Positions 25,156 to 35,304 of a stretch of 64,000 nucleotides of DNA are shown piece by piece. Location of the stretch: assembly GCF_900129125.1 (NCBI RefSeq), contig NZ_FQVJ01000016.1, positions 1 to 64,000 of the forward strand. The letters are read 5' to 3'. This DNA comes from Acidocella aminolytica 101 = DSM 11237 (GTDB lineage: Bacteria > Pseudomonadota > Alphaproteobacteria > Acetobacterales > Acetobacteraceae). The translations under genes were made by a program, and so were the position numbers. Every line of letters begins with the position of its first letter. The first letter of the stretch is position 1. Below the pieces are notes generated by a model. The model saw nothing but the letters and a program-made list of their open reading frames with translations, was not told the origin of the DNA and searched no databases.

Positions 25156-27241
25156 TGGCGGGAACCGGGTCAGACGCCTGCACCACTTGCAGCGGCGTGG
25201 TTTCCGGGATTTCCTCAAGTGCGATTACCTGGATCACCCCTTGCACGCATTTTGCTACGGCACGGCGCATCGCGGCTTGTACGACGAGCACGGGCTTCAT
25301 ACCGCGGGCGCGCATCGTTTTAGCAGCGTGATCCGCAGCCTGGCGTAGGTGCGTGGCGGCTTCGGCTTCGATTTCAGCGGGTGCACCTTCGCGATTGGAA
25401 CGTAGGGATTTGCCGACTAGCTCCTCTAGCTTCGGTGGAAGGACCGCCACGCGTAGCCCAGGCTCAGATCCTGTGAACTGACTGACGATGAAGCGCCCCA
25501 GCCTAAGCCTTACGGCAACCAACAGTTTTTCTGGGTCTTTCAGACCGCCGTCAGCAGCTTCGACCAACGCCTCGGCAATACGTTCAAAATCACGCACCGG
25601 AACTTCTTCGGCCAGCAGGCCCTGGCATACCTGTCGGATCACGCCGGCGGACAGGCTTGCGCGCAAATCCTCCGCGAGGCGAGGCGTGGTTTCCGCCAGC
25701 CGGGTCAAGAGCCCTTCTACCTGTGGACGTCCAAGCAGCTCGGCGCCGTGGCGTTTAAGAACCTCAGCAAAATGGGTGGCAATCGCGGTAGCAGCGTCCA
25801 CAACGGTATAGCCAAGCTCTTCCGCGGCCGGGATAGTTCCCTGAGGAATCCAGACAGCGTTCTGTCCAAAGGCGGGGTCTTTGACCGGGCGGCCGATGGT
25901 AAGCTTATCCACTACCATCGGCCCTTCAATGGCGAGCCATTGTCCAGGCCAAGCTTCGCCGCCTTCAATAGCAGCGCCGCGTAGCATGAACCGGTAACCG
26001 TGGGCCGGGAGGTCTGAGGAATCACGAATGTGCACTGCGGGCACCAGAAATCCCATCGCGCGTCCGTAACGTTGACGCACCGCGGTCATGCGCCCCAGCA
26101 GCCGTCCTTCGCCGGGGCCGACCATCGGCGCCAGGGCAAATCCGATATTCATACCTAGCGGGTCTACGCCGCTTACATCAGTGAGGGTGTCGGCTTTTAC
26201 CTCTGGTTTTACGCCCTCAGCCTCGCCTTGTTGCTGCGCCTTGGCCTGTTCTTGCTCCGGATTCGCACGGGAGAGCCGCCATGCCGCCACGCCGAGCGCA
26301 CCACCCAACATTAGGAAGGGGATATGCGCCATCTCCGGTACTAGCCCGATGGCTACGGTGATTGCTGCCGCAATGGCCAGCGCCTGAGGGTATTTGGAAA
26401 GCTGAGATTTAATTTGCGCGCCGATATCTTCACCGGTGGCAACACGCGTCACCACCAAGCCAGCTGCCACTGAAATGGTAAGTGAGGGAATTTGTGCTGC
26501 TAGCCCATCGCCTACGGTCAGTAGCGTGTAGGTGCGCGCGGCATCACTAAGCGGCAGCCCATATTGAAGTGTTCCGATAATCAAGCCGCCAAGCATGTTG
26601 ACGACCAGAATGACCATCGCTGCCACCACGTCGCCGCGCACGAATTTTGAGGCGCCGTCCATTGCGCCGAAGAAATCCGCTTCGCGTCGTAGCCCGTCAC
26701 GCCGCCGCTCTGCTGCTTGGGGAGAGAGGATGCCCGCATTGATCTCGGCATCAATCGCCATTTGCCGCCCAGGTAGGCTATCCAGCATGAAGCGCGCGGA
26801 GACTTCGGCCACGCGCGAGGCGCCTTTAGTAACGACAACGAAATTTATGACGATAAGAATGATGAAGATGATGCCGCCGACAACATAATTGCCGCCAACC
26901 GCGAATTGGCCGAACGCTTCAATCACATGCCCGGCTGCCCCCGGCCCGGAATAGCCGTTCAGCAGAATGGCCCGCGCGGTAGCCACGTTCAGCGCCAGAC
27001 GCATCAGCGTGGTGGCCAGCAGTACAGATGGGAACGAGGAGAATTCCGCCGGGGAGGGTATATAGAGTGATGCGCCCAGAATCACGAGTCCAGCGGAGAT
27101 GTTCAGCGCGAACAGAAAAGAGATCGCAGGTGGCGGTAGCGGCACGGCCAACATCACCAGCACCAGCAGAATCACCACCGGGCCGGAAAGTTGGGTCAGG
27201 CTGAAACCGCGGGGGCGGGTGAGGGCGAGTGCGTCAGCCAT
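25148..27241 (-). CDS. flhA: Flagellar export gate protein FlhA
   Basis: This 697-residue protein has eight N-terminal membrane segments, the FHIPEP signature RFMLDSLPGRQMAIDAEIN, and the charged loop AERRRDGLRREADFFGAMDG. The large C-terminal cytoplasmic domain (from about residue 350) binds chaperone-substrate complexes. FlhA is the main export-gate component that uses the proton motive force. It starts inside the end of the neighbouring fliQ copy (8-bp overlap) and ends inside fliA. Confidence 0.97.
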   Translation of the reverse strand: MADALALTRPRGFSLTQLSGPVVILLVLVMLAVPLPPPAISFLFALNISAGLVILGASLYIPSPAEFSSFPSVLLATTLMRLALNVATARAILLNGYSGPGAAGHVIEAFGQFAVGGNYVVGGIIFIILIVINFVVVTKGASRVAEVSARFMLDSLPGRQMAIDAEINAGILSPQAAERRRDGLRREADFFGAMDGASKFVRGDVVAAMVILVVNMLGGLIIGTLQYGLPLSDAARTYTLLTVGDGLAAQIPSLTISVAAGLVVTRVATGEDIGAQIKSQLSKYPQALAIAAAITVAIGLVPEMAHIPFLMLGGALGVAAWRLSRANPEQEQAKAQQQGEAEGVKPEVKADTLTDVSGVDPLGMNIGFALAPMVGPGEGRLLGRMTAVRQRYGRAMGFLVPAVHIRDSSDLPAHGYRFMLRGAAIEGGEAWPGQWLAIEGPMVVDKLTIGRPVKDPAFGQNAVWIPQGTIPAAEELGYTVVDAATAIATHFAEVLKRHGAELLGRPQVEGLLTRLAETTPRLAEDLRASLSAGVIRQVCQGLLAEEVPVRDFERIAEALVEAADGGLKDPEKLLVAVRLRLGRFIVSQFTGSEPGLRVAVLPPKLEELVGKSLRSNREGAPAEIEAEAATHLRQAADHAAKTMRARGMKPVLVVQAAMRRAVAKCVQGVIQVIALEEIPETTPLQVVQASDPVPANG

Positions 27242-27497
27242 GCAATAATCCCGGAATGGCGTTGAATAGCCTGGTGGCGTAATGTTCCACCCCGCCCATC
27301 ATCAGTGAGCCTGCTGCGGTGGTAAGCACAGCCAGCCCGCCTAGCTTGAGCACGAAGGGAATCGAAGATTCCCGCACCTGTGTGGCGGTTTGCAAAATGC
27401 CCGCCGCAAGGCCGATCACCAGCATGGCCAGCAGCGCCGGTCCCGCGAGTTCCGCGAAAGCTAACCAGGCGCCGCTATTCACGCCATTCGGCGTCAT
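27234..27497 (-). CDS. fliQ: FliQ-like export gate protein (copy 1, beside flhA)
   Basis: This 87-residue protein has two transmembrane helices and the FliQ core LAAGILQTATQVRESSIPFVLKL, close in pattern to E. coli FliQ. FliQ packs around the FliP/FliR core of the export gate. A second, more divergent FliQ is encoded at 44863-45141 in the fliOPQR cluster. This copy overlaps fliMN by 4 bp and flhA by 8 bp, so it belongs to the operon. Which copy is used, or whether both are, cannot be told. Confidence 0.88.
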   Translation of the reverse strand: MTPNGVNSGAWLAFAELAGPALLAMLVIGLAAGILQTATQVRESSIPFVLKLGGLAVLTTAAGSLMMGGVEHYATRLFNAIPGLLHG

Positions 27498-27865
27498 GGC
27501 GTTTCGTCTTCCGATTGCCGGGCCGCGTCCTCGGTGAGGGCGGTGACGCGCACGCCGTAACGGTCATTGGCCACGGCCACCACTTCGCCATAAGCCAGCT
27601 TCTGACCGTTGGCGAAGATGGCTAGCGGCTCACCGATCATCTGGTCGAGTTGCAGGATCTGCCCGTGCCGCAGGGCGCGCAGTTCCTTCACGGTGATTTG
27701 TGTGCGCCCCAGTTCCACCGCCACGGCCACTTGTACCCGGTCCAGCACGGCCTTGGCGGTGATCGCGGTGGCGCCGCGCGGCTGGTTTTGCAGGCGTTCA
27801 AGTTCCACGCGTTCGGGTTCGATGAGCTTTTCCGCCCCTGTGATGCGGTCTTTCTGCTCGGGCAT
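27494..27865 (-). other. Possible internally initiated FliN isoform
   Basis: In frame within the fliMN gene, codon 300 is ATG (27865-27863), preceded by AAGGAG with an 8-nt spacer (27879-27874), a near-ideal Shine-Dalgarno. Initiation here would give a 123-residue protein, the size of a stand-alone FliN, starting in the linker just before the FliN-like SpoA domain. Known precedent: SpaO and YscQ in type III secretion make such short C-terminal products from internal starts. That it is used here is inference. Confidence 0.5.
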
Positions 27866-28754
27866 GTTGTCGTCTCCTTCTTCTGTCGTTGGGGCGCTGA
27901 CTTGGCAGCACACATGGCCGTCGCGCTGGCCGTAATCGGCCAGGAACAAATCCACTCCGCCCGCGACCGCCACGGCGTGAGGCCAGAGATGGAAGGGCAG
28001 CACATCGCCAGGCCGCAGCGCCTGGAACACGGCCAGCGGCAAATCCGCCCGGGCTAGTTCAAAGCTCAGCTCCACCTTAGTGCTGTCGGTCAGCATTTCG
28101 ACGCCACTGGTCCAGTTCTCATCCGGTCCGCGCCCACCCAGCAGACCGGACTGGTTAGCGATTTTCGCTTCCAGCGTCTCAAAGGCGGAGTAGGGGACGA
28201 TAACGCGGATAGTGCCCGAGCCCAGCTCCGTCTCGAAAATACCAGTGACGGCGATCATCCAGTCCTGGCCATCGGCGATAGCGAGCATCCCGGTGGCGTT
28301 TTCGTAAGCGATGGCTTGTAATTCCAGCGGCACGATGGGCGTGAAGGTTTCGCTTACCGTGGCGAAGGCGAGATCCACTATCTGTTTGCCCACGCGTGTT
28401 TCCAGCGCGGACAACTCATAGCGTTCGAACGGGTGCGCGCTGGTGGCGCCGCACATCGCGTCGACCATCGCTCCGATGAGATCGCCGTCGATGGCCAGCA
28501 ACATACGCCCACGCAGCGGGGTGAGTTCGGAAATGCCCGCCAGCATGACCTCCGGCAAAGCGGACATAGCGGATTCATGGGTAATGACGTTCTGGATGCA
28601 GGAGAGCAACTGCACGGAATGACGCATACGCTGAAAGAGAACGAAGGCGATCTGCCTCATGAACCGGTCAGCCAGAGTCTCCATGAGGATCGAGCGCAGC
28701 AAAGGCGCGCGCATCGGGTCCAGAAGGTCGAGCAGTTCCACATCTTGGGAGTCG

Positions 28755-28762
<8 letters not shown>
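27494..28762 (-). CDS. FliM-FliN fusion, flagellar C-ring switch protein
   Basis: This 422-residue protein joins a FliM-like part (about 25-290, with a CheC-like middle domain and a first SpoA domain near 220-290) to a FliN-like SpoA domain at about 338-410 (AVLDRVQVAVAVELGRTQI, LRHGQILQLDQMIGEPLAIF, YGEVVAV). The acidic linker around residues 291-335 contains Met300. No separate fliN was seen in the window. The N-terminus lacks an obvious EIDALL-type CheY-binding motif, showing DDSQDVELLDLLDP instead. C-ring proteins set rotation direction and dock the export ATPase. The gene overlaps fliK by 8 bp and fliQ by 4 bp. Confidence 0.88.
27874..27879 (-). promoter_or_regulatory. Internal Shine-Dalgarno before the FliN part of fliMN
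   Basis: AAGGAG on the minus strand lies 8 nt before an in-frame ATG (Met300). It encodes part of the acidic linker, so the purine run could be partly due to Glu/Asp codons; this weakens but does not remove the signal. Confidence 0.45.
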
Positions 28763-30196
<1,434 letters not shown>

Positions 30197-30197
<1 letters not shown>

Positions 30198-31222
30198 CAA
30201 ACCATCTCCTCGGTAGCGTTGATGGTAATGCGGCCTTCGGCGGCCAAGCGCAGCGCCGCGTCCACAATTTCGCCTTGTGCGCCGAGGGCGTCGGAGCGCC
30301 GGATTGGCGGTCCGCTGGTCAGCTCCTCCTTCAGCACTTCCACCTGGCGGGCGGAGAGATTCTGGAAGAAACGATCGCGCAGTTCGGTGTCCACCAGGCG
30401 TAGGGCCGGGGCCAGCTTGTCTTGCGGCACCTCGCGCAGCAGAAGTTGTAGCGAGCGGTCGGGCAGCCTGCCGAGGTCGATAAAGGTGAACAGGTTTTCG
30501 CGGATTTTCTCGGCGGTCTTGGAGTCTCGTTCCTCGATGGCGCCCAGCACATTGTCAGACATCGCGGAGGGGAAATGGTTGAGAATATCCGCCGTCTGCT
30601 TGGCGCCCCCCAGATTGGTGACGCGCCGTCCGCCAGTGCCGGTTTGCATCGCCAGCTCATCCAGCATGTCGCGCAGCTCCTTCACCACGCTGGGGGACAC
30701 AACGTCCAGGTTCGAGAAGCGGTAAAGCGCTTCCGCCGCCAGCGGCTCTGGTAGATAGGTCAGCAGATTGGCGCCCATCTCATGCGGAATATGCGCCAGC
30801 AGCAGCGCAATGGTTTGCGGCCGCTCATGGGCCATCTGCATTGCCAGAGTACGAGCGTCGGTATTGGGCGGCAGTTGGAAAATTGAGCGCCTCTCATTCC
30901 GCCGCAACCGGTCGAGAATCTCTTTGGCCTGCGTTTCGCCCAGTGCGTTCATCAGCACCCGGCTGAGAAATTTCATGCTATCTCCGCCAATGGCGGTGAT
31001 GCCGAGATCCGCCGCGAAGGAGACCATGATATCTTCGCGCTGCTGCGCATTCACGCCTTTGAGGTTCGACATCGCCACGGAGATGCGGCTGACTGAGAGA
31101 TCATCCATCTCCCGCAGCACGGCGGCGGCGGTTTCCTCGCCTAGCTCGCGCAGAACCATGGCCGCACGCTCAGGTCCAGAGAGTGGGGCAGGGGCGGGTA
31201 ATTGCTTGGTATCTTCACTCAT
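30197..31222 (-). CDS. fliG: Flagellar motor switch protein FliG
   Basis: The start chosen is the ATG at 31222, overlapping the fliF stop by 8 bp and giving 341 residues; the frame is open 27 codons further upstream, inside fliF. FliG features are present: GPERAAMVLRELGEETAAAV, the middle EHPQT-like HERPQTIALLLAHI, and the C-terminal torque helix region LFTFIDLGRLPDRSLQLLLRE with alternating charges. FliG couples the stator to the rotor and sits on the MS ring. Confidence 0.95.
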
Positions 31223-32774
31223 TTTCTTCAGCCCAGCTTTGCAGGAGTCTTGCGACACCAGGGATGTTCTCGGCCGCTTGGTCACGAAGTTCTGTGAAAT
31301 CACGGGGCGGAATCACCACCGGCAGCGGCCGTTGCGGTGGTGGTGGTGGTGGCAGCATGTTCCTAAGGCTCAGATTAGCCAGCCGTCGCCCGGCTGGCAG
31401 TGCCAACCCGAACAGCAGCGCGATTGCCGCCAACACTTCCAGCAGCGCATGTGCCAGCGGGTTTGCCGCCGCGATAATCGGTGCCGCAGCCATGACTGTT
31501 GCCGGTTTCTGGAACGGCGTGGAGAGCACATTCACCTTCACGTCTGGATAAGCAAAGGCCGCGCCGATGGCGGTTTTAATCTGGTCGATCTGCACGCCCT
31601 TGGGCAGGGCGGCCTGGTTCAGGACAACTGAGATCGCAAGGGATTTTACAGACCAGTCAGGTTTGGTGATGTCGCTTTGTGTTTCATCGGTCACAAAATT
31701 CTGGTCGAGATTATCTGTTTTGCGGGTGGGACCTTGCTGGCTGTCCGTTGCCTTGGCTGGCGTCTGGGGTTGGCCGCCTTTGGCTGGCGCCTGGGTCTGG
31801 CCGGTTTTGGATGCCGTTTTGGCGGCCGGAGCAGTTGTGGTGTTTCCAGGTGGCTCGTTGGAGAGCGCACCGGGAATCCCCAAGGCCGCCCCATTACTGC
31901 CAATCTGCGTCGTTTGGTCATGGCTCGAATGTTGAACCATCTGGTTCGGGCCGTAGGTTGTCTCTTGAATATGGGTCTGGGTAAAATCCAGATTAGCAGA
32001 GACATCGGTTCGGAAATTCCCAGCGCCGATCATCGGAATCAGTAGTCCGGCCACGCGCGCCGCGGCACCGGCCTCAATCTGTGCTACGGTGGCGAATTGC
32101 GTGCCGGTATTCATCGTCCCGGGGGAGGGGTAAACGGTTTGGCCTGCCGTGGTGACCACGGTGACGTTCTGCGCCGAGAGGCCCGGCACTGCACCCGCAA
32201 CTAGTTTGGCAATGCCTTCAGCCTGCGCGGCGGCCTGCATTTGGTCGGCATCCAGCACCACTGAGGCGGCGGGTTTGGGCTGGTCCGCTAAAAATGGAGT
32301 TTCCGGTGGCAGGGCTAGAAATACTTGCGCGCTGCGGATGCCCGCCATGGCCTGAATCGAGTGCTGCAAGGAGAGTTCCAGCGCCTGCGTGGCCATAGTG
32401 GACTGGGCTAGATCCGAGGCGGTCATCGGCGCGTTTTCAAGCTGATTCCATGCGTTTTGCGTGGAGGAGCCTGGTACCTGCGCGGCCCCAAGCTGCAACC
32501 GTGCCTGGGCGAGTTGCGGGGCGGGCACCAGAATCACATTGCCCGCTGCCTGTAACTGGTACGGAATGCCGAGCTTTTGGAGTTGGGCGATCACCTTACC
32601 GCCATCGGCCGGTGTAAGCCCTTCATCCAGCACGGCATAAGGTGGACCGGACATCTCCAGCCACAGCACAGCACCCAGGGAGACAGCGACTACCCCCCCG
32701 GCCACCCAGAGCAGCTTGGGAACTTTTCCCGCCCATCCGCGCAGCTTTGTTAGAATGTCCTGCCAGTTAGGCAT
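31215..32774 (-). CDS. fliF: Flagellar MS-ring protein FliF
   Basis: This 519-residue protein has an N-terminal transmembrane helix (LLWVAGGVVAVSLGAVLWL), periplasmic ring-building motifs (LDEGLTPADGGKVIAQL; ELSLQHSIQAMAGIRSAQVF), a low-complexity periplasmic insert and a second transmembrane helix (LLEVLAAIALLFGLALP). The C-terminal FliG-binding tail contains LRDQAAENIPGVARLLQSW. FliF forms the MS ring, the platform for rotor and export gate. It starts 3 bp after fliE. Confidence 0.95.
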   Translation of the reverse strand: MPNWQDILTKLRGWAGKVPKLLWVAGGVVAVSLGAVLWLEMSGPPYAVLDEGLTPADGGKVIAQLQKLGIPYQLQAAGNVILVPAPQLAQARLQLGAAQVPGSSTQNAWNQLENAPMTASDLAQSTMATQALELSLQHSIQAMAGIRSAQVFLALPPETPFLADQPKPAASVVLDADQMQAAAQAEGIAKLVAGAVPGLSAQNVTVVTTAGQTVYPSPGTMNTGTQFATVAQIEAGAAARVAGLLIPMIGAGNFRTDVSANLDFTQTHIQETTYGPNQMVQHSSHDQTTQIGSNGAALGIPGALSNEPPGNTTTAPAAKTASKTGQTQAPAKGGQPQTPAKATDSQQGPTRKTDNLDQNFVTDETQSDITKPDWSVKSLAISVVLNQAALPKGVQIDQIKTAIGAAFAYPDVKVNVLSTPFQKPATVMAAAPIIAAANPLAHALLEVLAAIALLFGLALPAGRRLANLSLRNMLPPPPPPQRPLPVVIPPRDFTELRDQAAENIPGVARLLQSWAEENE

Positions 32775-32777
32775 GGC

Positions 32778-33086
32778 TTAGAACTGCATGTTCATGACCG
32801 CCTGATAGGCGGACACAACTTCGTTACGCACGGCAACGGTGGCGTTCCAGGCAACCTCGGCCCGATCGTTTGCCACCAGCGCCTTGCCCAGCGTGGCCCC
32901 CGGCACGCCCGCAGCATACCCGGCCTCGGCTGAGGTCGCAGCAGATTGCTGTGCGCTGACCCCTTGTAAAGCATCCGCCACCAAAGAGAGAAACTGCCCT
33001 GGCTTGGGGGCGCTAGCCCCGCTACTGCCGCCGACCAGGCTGCTTGCCGCGGTTAATGCGCCCTGCGCCGCGATATTCGACACCAT
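32778..33086 (-). CDS. fliE: Flagellar hook-basal body adaptor FliE
   Basis: This 102-residue protein has the FliE pattern. A variable Gly/Ser/Ala-rich start is followed by a helical C-terminal half with EVAWNATVAVRNEVVSAYQA and the final VMNMQF. FliE joins the MS ring to the proximal rod. It is the first gene of the minus-strand flagellar operon, so the promoter should lie in 33087-33385. Confidence 0.92.
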   Translation of the reverse strand: MVSNIAAQGALTAASSLVGGSSGASAPKPGQFLSLVADALQGVSAQQSAATSAEAGYAAGVPGATLGKALVANDRAEVAWNATVAVRNEVVSAYQAVMNMQF

Positions 33087-33256
33087 TCGATCTTACCCTT
33101 ATTTTTGAGGATGGCCGCGTCAGGAAATCCGCCCGGGGCGGTTGCGGTCAGCTTTTCGCCGCGCGCGGGCCTCCTGTGAGGAGTGTACCGCAAGCTGAAA
33201 ATTTTTTTCGGCCGGGAGGAAAACTTTGCTCATGCCGTACGATTAGAGCTGCAGTC

Positions 33257-33271
33257 CTAATCAATTCTTAA
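33257..33271. promoter_or_regulatory. CtrA-like site (CTAA-N7-TTAA)
   Basis: CTAA at 33257-33260 and TTAA at 33268-33271 are separated by exactly 7 nt, one mismatch from the TTAA-N7-TTAA box bound by the alphaproteobacterial regulator CtrA. CtrA controls early flagellar genes in several alphaproteobacteria. Short A+T motifs also arise by chance. Confidence 0.35.
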
Positions 33272-33309
33272 AATCGTCGCCATTCACGATAAAACCATAC
33301 GGCCGCGTT

Positions 33310-33324
33310 TTAACCTTGCCTCAA
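33310..33324. promoter_or_regulatory. CtrA-like site (TTAA-N7-TCAA)
   Basis: TTAA at 33310-33313 and TCAA at 33321-33324 are 7 nt apart, again one mismatch from the CtrA consensus. It lies about 60 bp upstream of cheY and 38 bp from the first CtrA-like site. The pairing raises its interest, but this is only pattern matching. Confidence 0.33.
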
Positions 33325-33385
33325 CACTTATCCGGCATACCAGCAAAACCTTGCGCATATTATCTATGAATGGAGCGCCTTTCCG

Positions 33386-33757
33386 ATGCCGACCATCCTC
33401 GTCCTTGATGACTCCGCCACAATGGTGATGAGTCTTTCGCACATTCTCAAAGGTGCCGGCTATGAAGTCGAAACCGGCATGAACGGGCGGGAAGGGATCA
33501 CCAAGTTGTCGGAAGGGATTAAGCCCTCGGTGATCCTGACGGATTTGAACATGCCGGAGCTGGATGGAATCGGCTTCATTAAGGAGGCGCGAAAAATTGC
33601 CTCCGCACGCTATACGCCGATTATTGTGCTCACGACTGAGTCCGGTGGTCGCAAGCGTGACGAAGCGCGTGCCGCCGGCGCCTCCGGCTGGCTGACGAAG
33701 CCGGCCGAGCCAAACCAGCTTCTATCCGTGGTTAAGCAGCTTTGCCCTGTTAAATGA
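33386..33757 (+). CDS. CheY-like response regulator
   Basis: This 123-residue single receiver domain has the acidic pair Asp8-Asp9, phospho-acceptor Asp53 (LTDLNMPELDG), Thr83 and Lys105 (LTKP). The order and length match CheY. The position beside the flagellar operons and opposite the switch-protein operon suggests it binds the C-ring to change rotation, but it could serve another histidine kinase. It shares a transcript with orf148, 12 bp downstream. Confidence 0.9.
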   Translation: MPTILVLDDSATMVMSLSHILKGAGYEVETGMNGREGITKLSEGIKPSVILTDLNMPELDGIGFIKEARKIASARYTPIIVLTTESGGRKRDEARAAGASGWLTKPAEPNQLLSVVKQLCPVK

Positions 33758-33769
33758 TAGGATGTAGAG

Positions 33770-34216
33770 ATGAGCGCCACTGTTGAAGCGAATGAGAAAC
33801 TGGTTTGCGCTATTCTGGCCGAACAGGTAGCGCATTTGCGGGACAGGATGGATGCCAGTGCCGCGTTCGATTTGTTGTGGCGCACCACGGCGTTGCTGTC
33901 CTGGCTCTCGGGCCTGCTAACGGACATCAATCGGCAGGCTGTTCAGCCGAGCCCGGTGCTGGAGCGCGAGCGGGCAGAAGCGATCACAGAAATTGGTGAG
34001 ATCCGTCGCCAGTTGGACCATTTGGCGTTCGTGGAGGCGCAACGACAGGATTTCGCTCGGCAGATCGCTGATTGCGTGATTGTTGCGCTGGAACGTATGT
34101 CCGAGGCGAAAATGCCAGAAGGCGCGCATTTCTCGTCTTCTGACCTCGCTAAGCTCTATGTGAGCGATGACCAGCGTCAGCTGCATGAAGAGGTTTTGAA
34201 GCGTCTGCAAGGGTAA
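33770..34216 (+). CDS. Hypothetical helical protein co-transcribed with cheY
   Basis: This 148-residue protein is predicted to be mostly alpha-helical, with a charged heptad segment (RERAEAITEIGEIRRQLDHL) and a helical C-terminus carrying LAKLYVSDDQRQLHEEVL. I do not recognise the family. Its place 12 bp after a cheY-like gene, before a shared terminator, suggests it acts on that regulator, for example as a phosphatase, adaptor or receptor-like partner. It lacks a recognisable CheZ or CheX active site. Confidence 0.7.
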   Translation: MSATVEANEKLVCAILAEQVAHLRDRMDASAAFDLLWRTTALLSWLSGLLTDINRQAVQPSPVLERERAEAITEIGEIRRQLDHLAFVEAQRQDFARQIADCVIVALERMSEAKMPEGAHFSSSDLAKLYVSDDQRQLHEEVLKRLQG

Positions 34217-34231
34217 CATGAAGGGTCCAGA

Positions 34232-34269
34232 AAAAGCCGGCTGTATCCCGTAACAGGGGGCCGGCTTTT
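34232..34269 (+). terminator. Terminator of the cheY-orf148 unit
   Basis: An AAAAGCCGGC arm pairs with GCCGGCTTTT across a loop that itself contains CCCGTAACAGGG, giving a strong hairpin ending in T4. It lies 15 bp after the orf148 stop. Confidence 0.85.
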
Positions 34270-34365
34270 GGGCGTTTGAACGGGTATTGGTAAAAAAAAT
34301 TCCGCAAGCTGGAAATAACTCGGTCTTGCTTTCGAATATAAGTAAGCTATGATTTTGCGATGACA

Positions 34366-34387
34366 GCCCGTAATAGGGCCGTTTTTT
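34366..34387 (+). terminator. Second, weaker terminator upstream of flgB
   Basis: GCCC-GTAATA-GGGC followed by CG and seven T. Stem is short, but the T-run is long. The sequence CCCGTAATAGGG repeats the loop of the preceding terminator (CCCGTAACAGGG), so one may derive from the other. Confidence 0.4.
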
Positions 34388-34481
34388 TACCACTTCTTAA
34401 ATTCCTCCCCCTACACCTTTAACAGGCGCCGCGTGGCGGCATAACCGGTCCGGTATTCGACGGGCCAGGAAGGCGAGGGAT

Positions 34482-34832
34482 ATGCAGGTCGGATTTCTTG
34501 ATTTTTATGGTGGTGTTTTGAATGTCCGGCAGGAGCGCGCGGATCTCATCGCCAATAATATCGCGAATGCTGACACGCCGAATTACAAGGCTGTTGATGT
34601 TTCATTCAATAACGCCTTGGCTAGCGCGCTTGGCACGCAAACCGGCGCTGATGCCGGACCACAATATCGTCAGGATGGTGTAGTCGGCCTGAACGGCAAC
34701 GATGTCTCGCTGGATAGTGAGCGTGTGGAGGCCGCGCAGAACGGCCAGCAGATGCAGGCCACGGCGGTGTTTCTTCATCAGGCGACCCAGGATCTCGTCA
34801 CCGCATTGCGTCCTAACCCGGGCGGCATCTAG
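34482..34832 (+). CDS. flgB: Flagellar proximal rod protein FlgB
   Basis: This 116-residue rod protein has the N-terminal motif ERADLIANNIANADTPNYKA, shared by rod/hook proteins, and a C-terminal helical segment (VFLHQATQDLVTALRPNPGG). FlgB is in the proximal rod next to FliE. It is the first gene of the plus-strand block flgBCDEFGHIJK-fliLOPQR-flhB. GGAAGGCGAGGG precedes the ATG. Confidence 0.94.
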   Translation: MQVGFLDFYGGVLNVRQERADLIANNIANADTPNYKAVDVSFNNALASALGTQTGADAGPQYRQDGVVGLNGNDVSLDSERVEAAQNGQQMQATAVFLHQATQDLVTALRPNPGGI

Positions 34833-34860
34833 CCGGGCCTCGTGAATCAGGAGTTCGTGC

Positions 34861-35304
34861 ATGAGCAATAGTCTTTTTTCAATCATCGGCAGCGCCCTGA
34901 ATGCTCAGGACCAGCGGATGAGCGCCATTTCCTCGAATTTGGCCAATGCCTCATCCGTGGCTGCCCCTGGGCAGCAGCCTTACCGCGCGCATGAGTTGGT
35001 TTTCCAGGCGCAACCGGTTGTAGGCGATGCGTCAGGTGGTGGGAGCGATGGCACCGCGGACGACGCATCCCTTGGCGTGCAGGTCGTGGGTACCGTGCAA
35101 AGCAACGCCCCGCCGACGCGTAAATATGATCCCGGCAGCCCTTATGCTGATTCGTCCGGCTATGTGACCAGCAGCAATGTCTCTCCGGTAGAGGAGATGG
35201 TGAACATGATCGACAGTTCCAATTCCTACTCGGCGTCCGTCGCCATGCTTCAGCAGGCGGGCCGGATAGATCAGCAAATGATCAGCAGCTTTCAGGTGGC
35301 ATAA
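34861..35304 (+). CDS. flgC: Flagellar rod protein FlgC
   Basis: This 147-residue protein has SALNAQDQRMSAISSNLANA at the N-terminus and VSPVEEMVNMIDSSNSYSAS with a C-terminal amphipathic helix, the FlgC pattern. It is part of the proximal rod with FlgB and FlgF. Its last base overlaps the flgD start (TAATG junction). Confidence 0.94.
   Translation: MSNSLFSIIGSALNAQDQRMSAISSNLANASSVAAPGQQPYRAHELVFQAQPVVGDASGGGSDGTADDASLGVQVVGTVQSNAPPTRKYDPGSPYADSSGYVTSSNVSPVEEMVNMIDSSNSYSASVAMLQQAGRIDQQMISSFQVA

Larger units (their letters stand above)
33087..33385. promoter_or_regulatory. Divergent flagellar control region (fliE operon / cheY)
   Basis: This 299-bp gap separates the two flagellar blocks and must carry divergent promoters. 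It contains two CtrA-like half-site pairs, listed separately. A leader stretch with poly-A/T near 33197-33240 (AAATTTTTTTC) lies closer to fliE. No convincing sigma-54 (GG-N10-GC) or sigma-28 promoter was found by eye. Confidence 0.5.
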
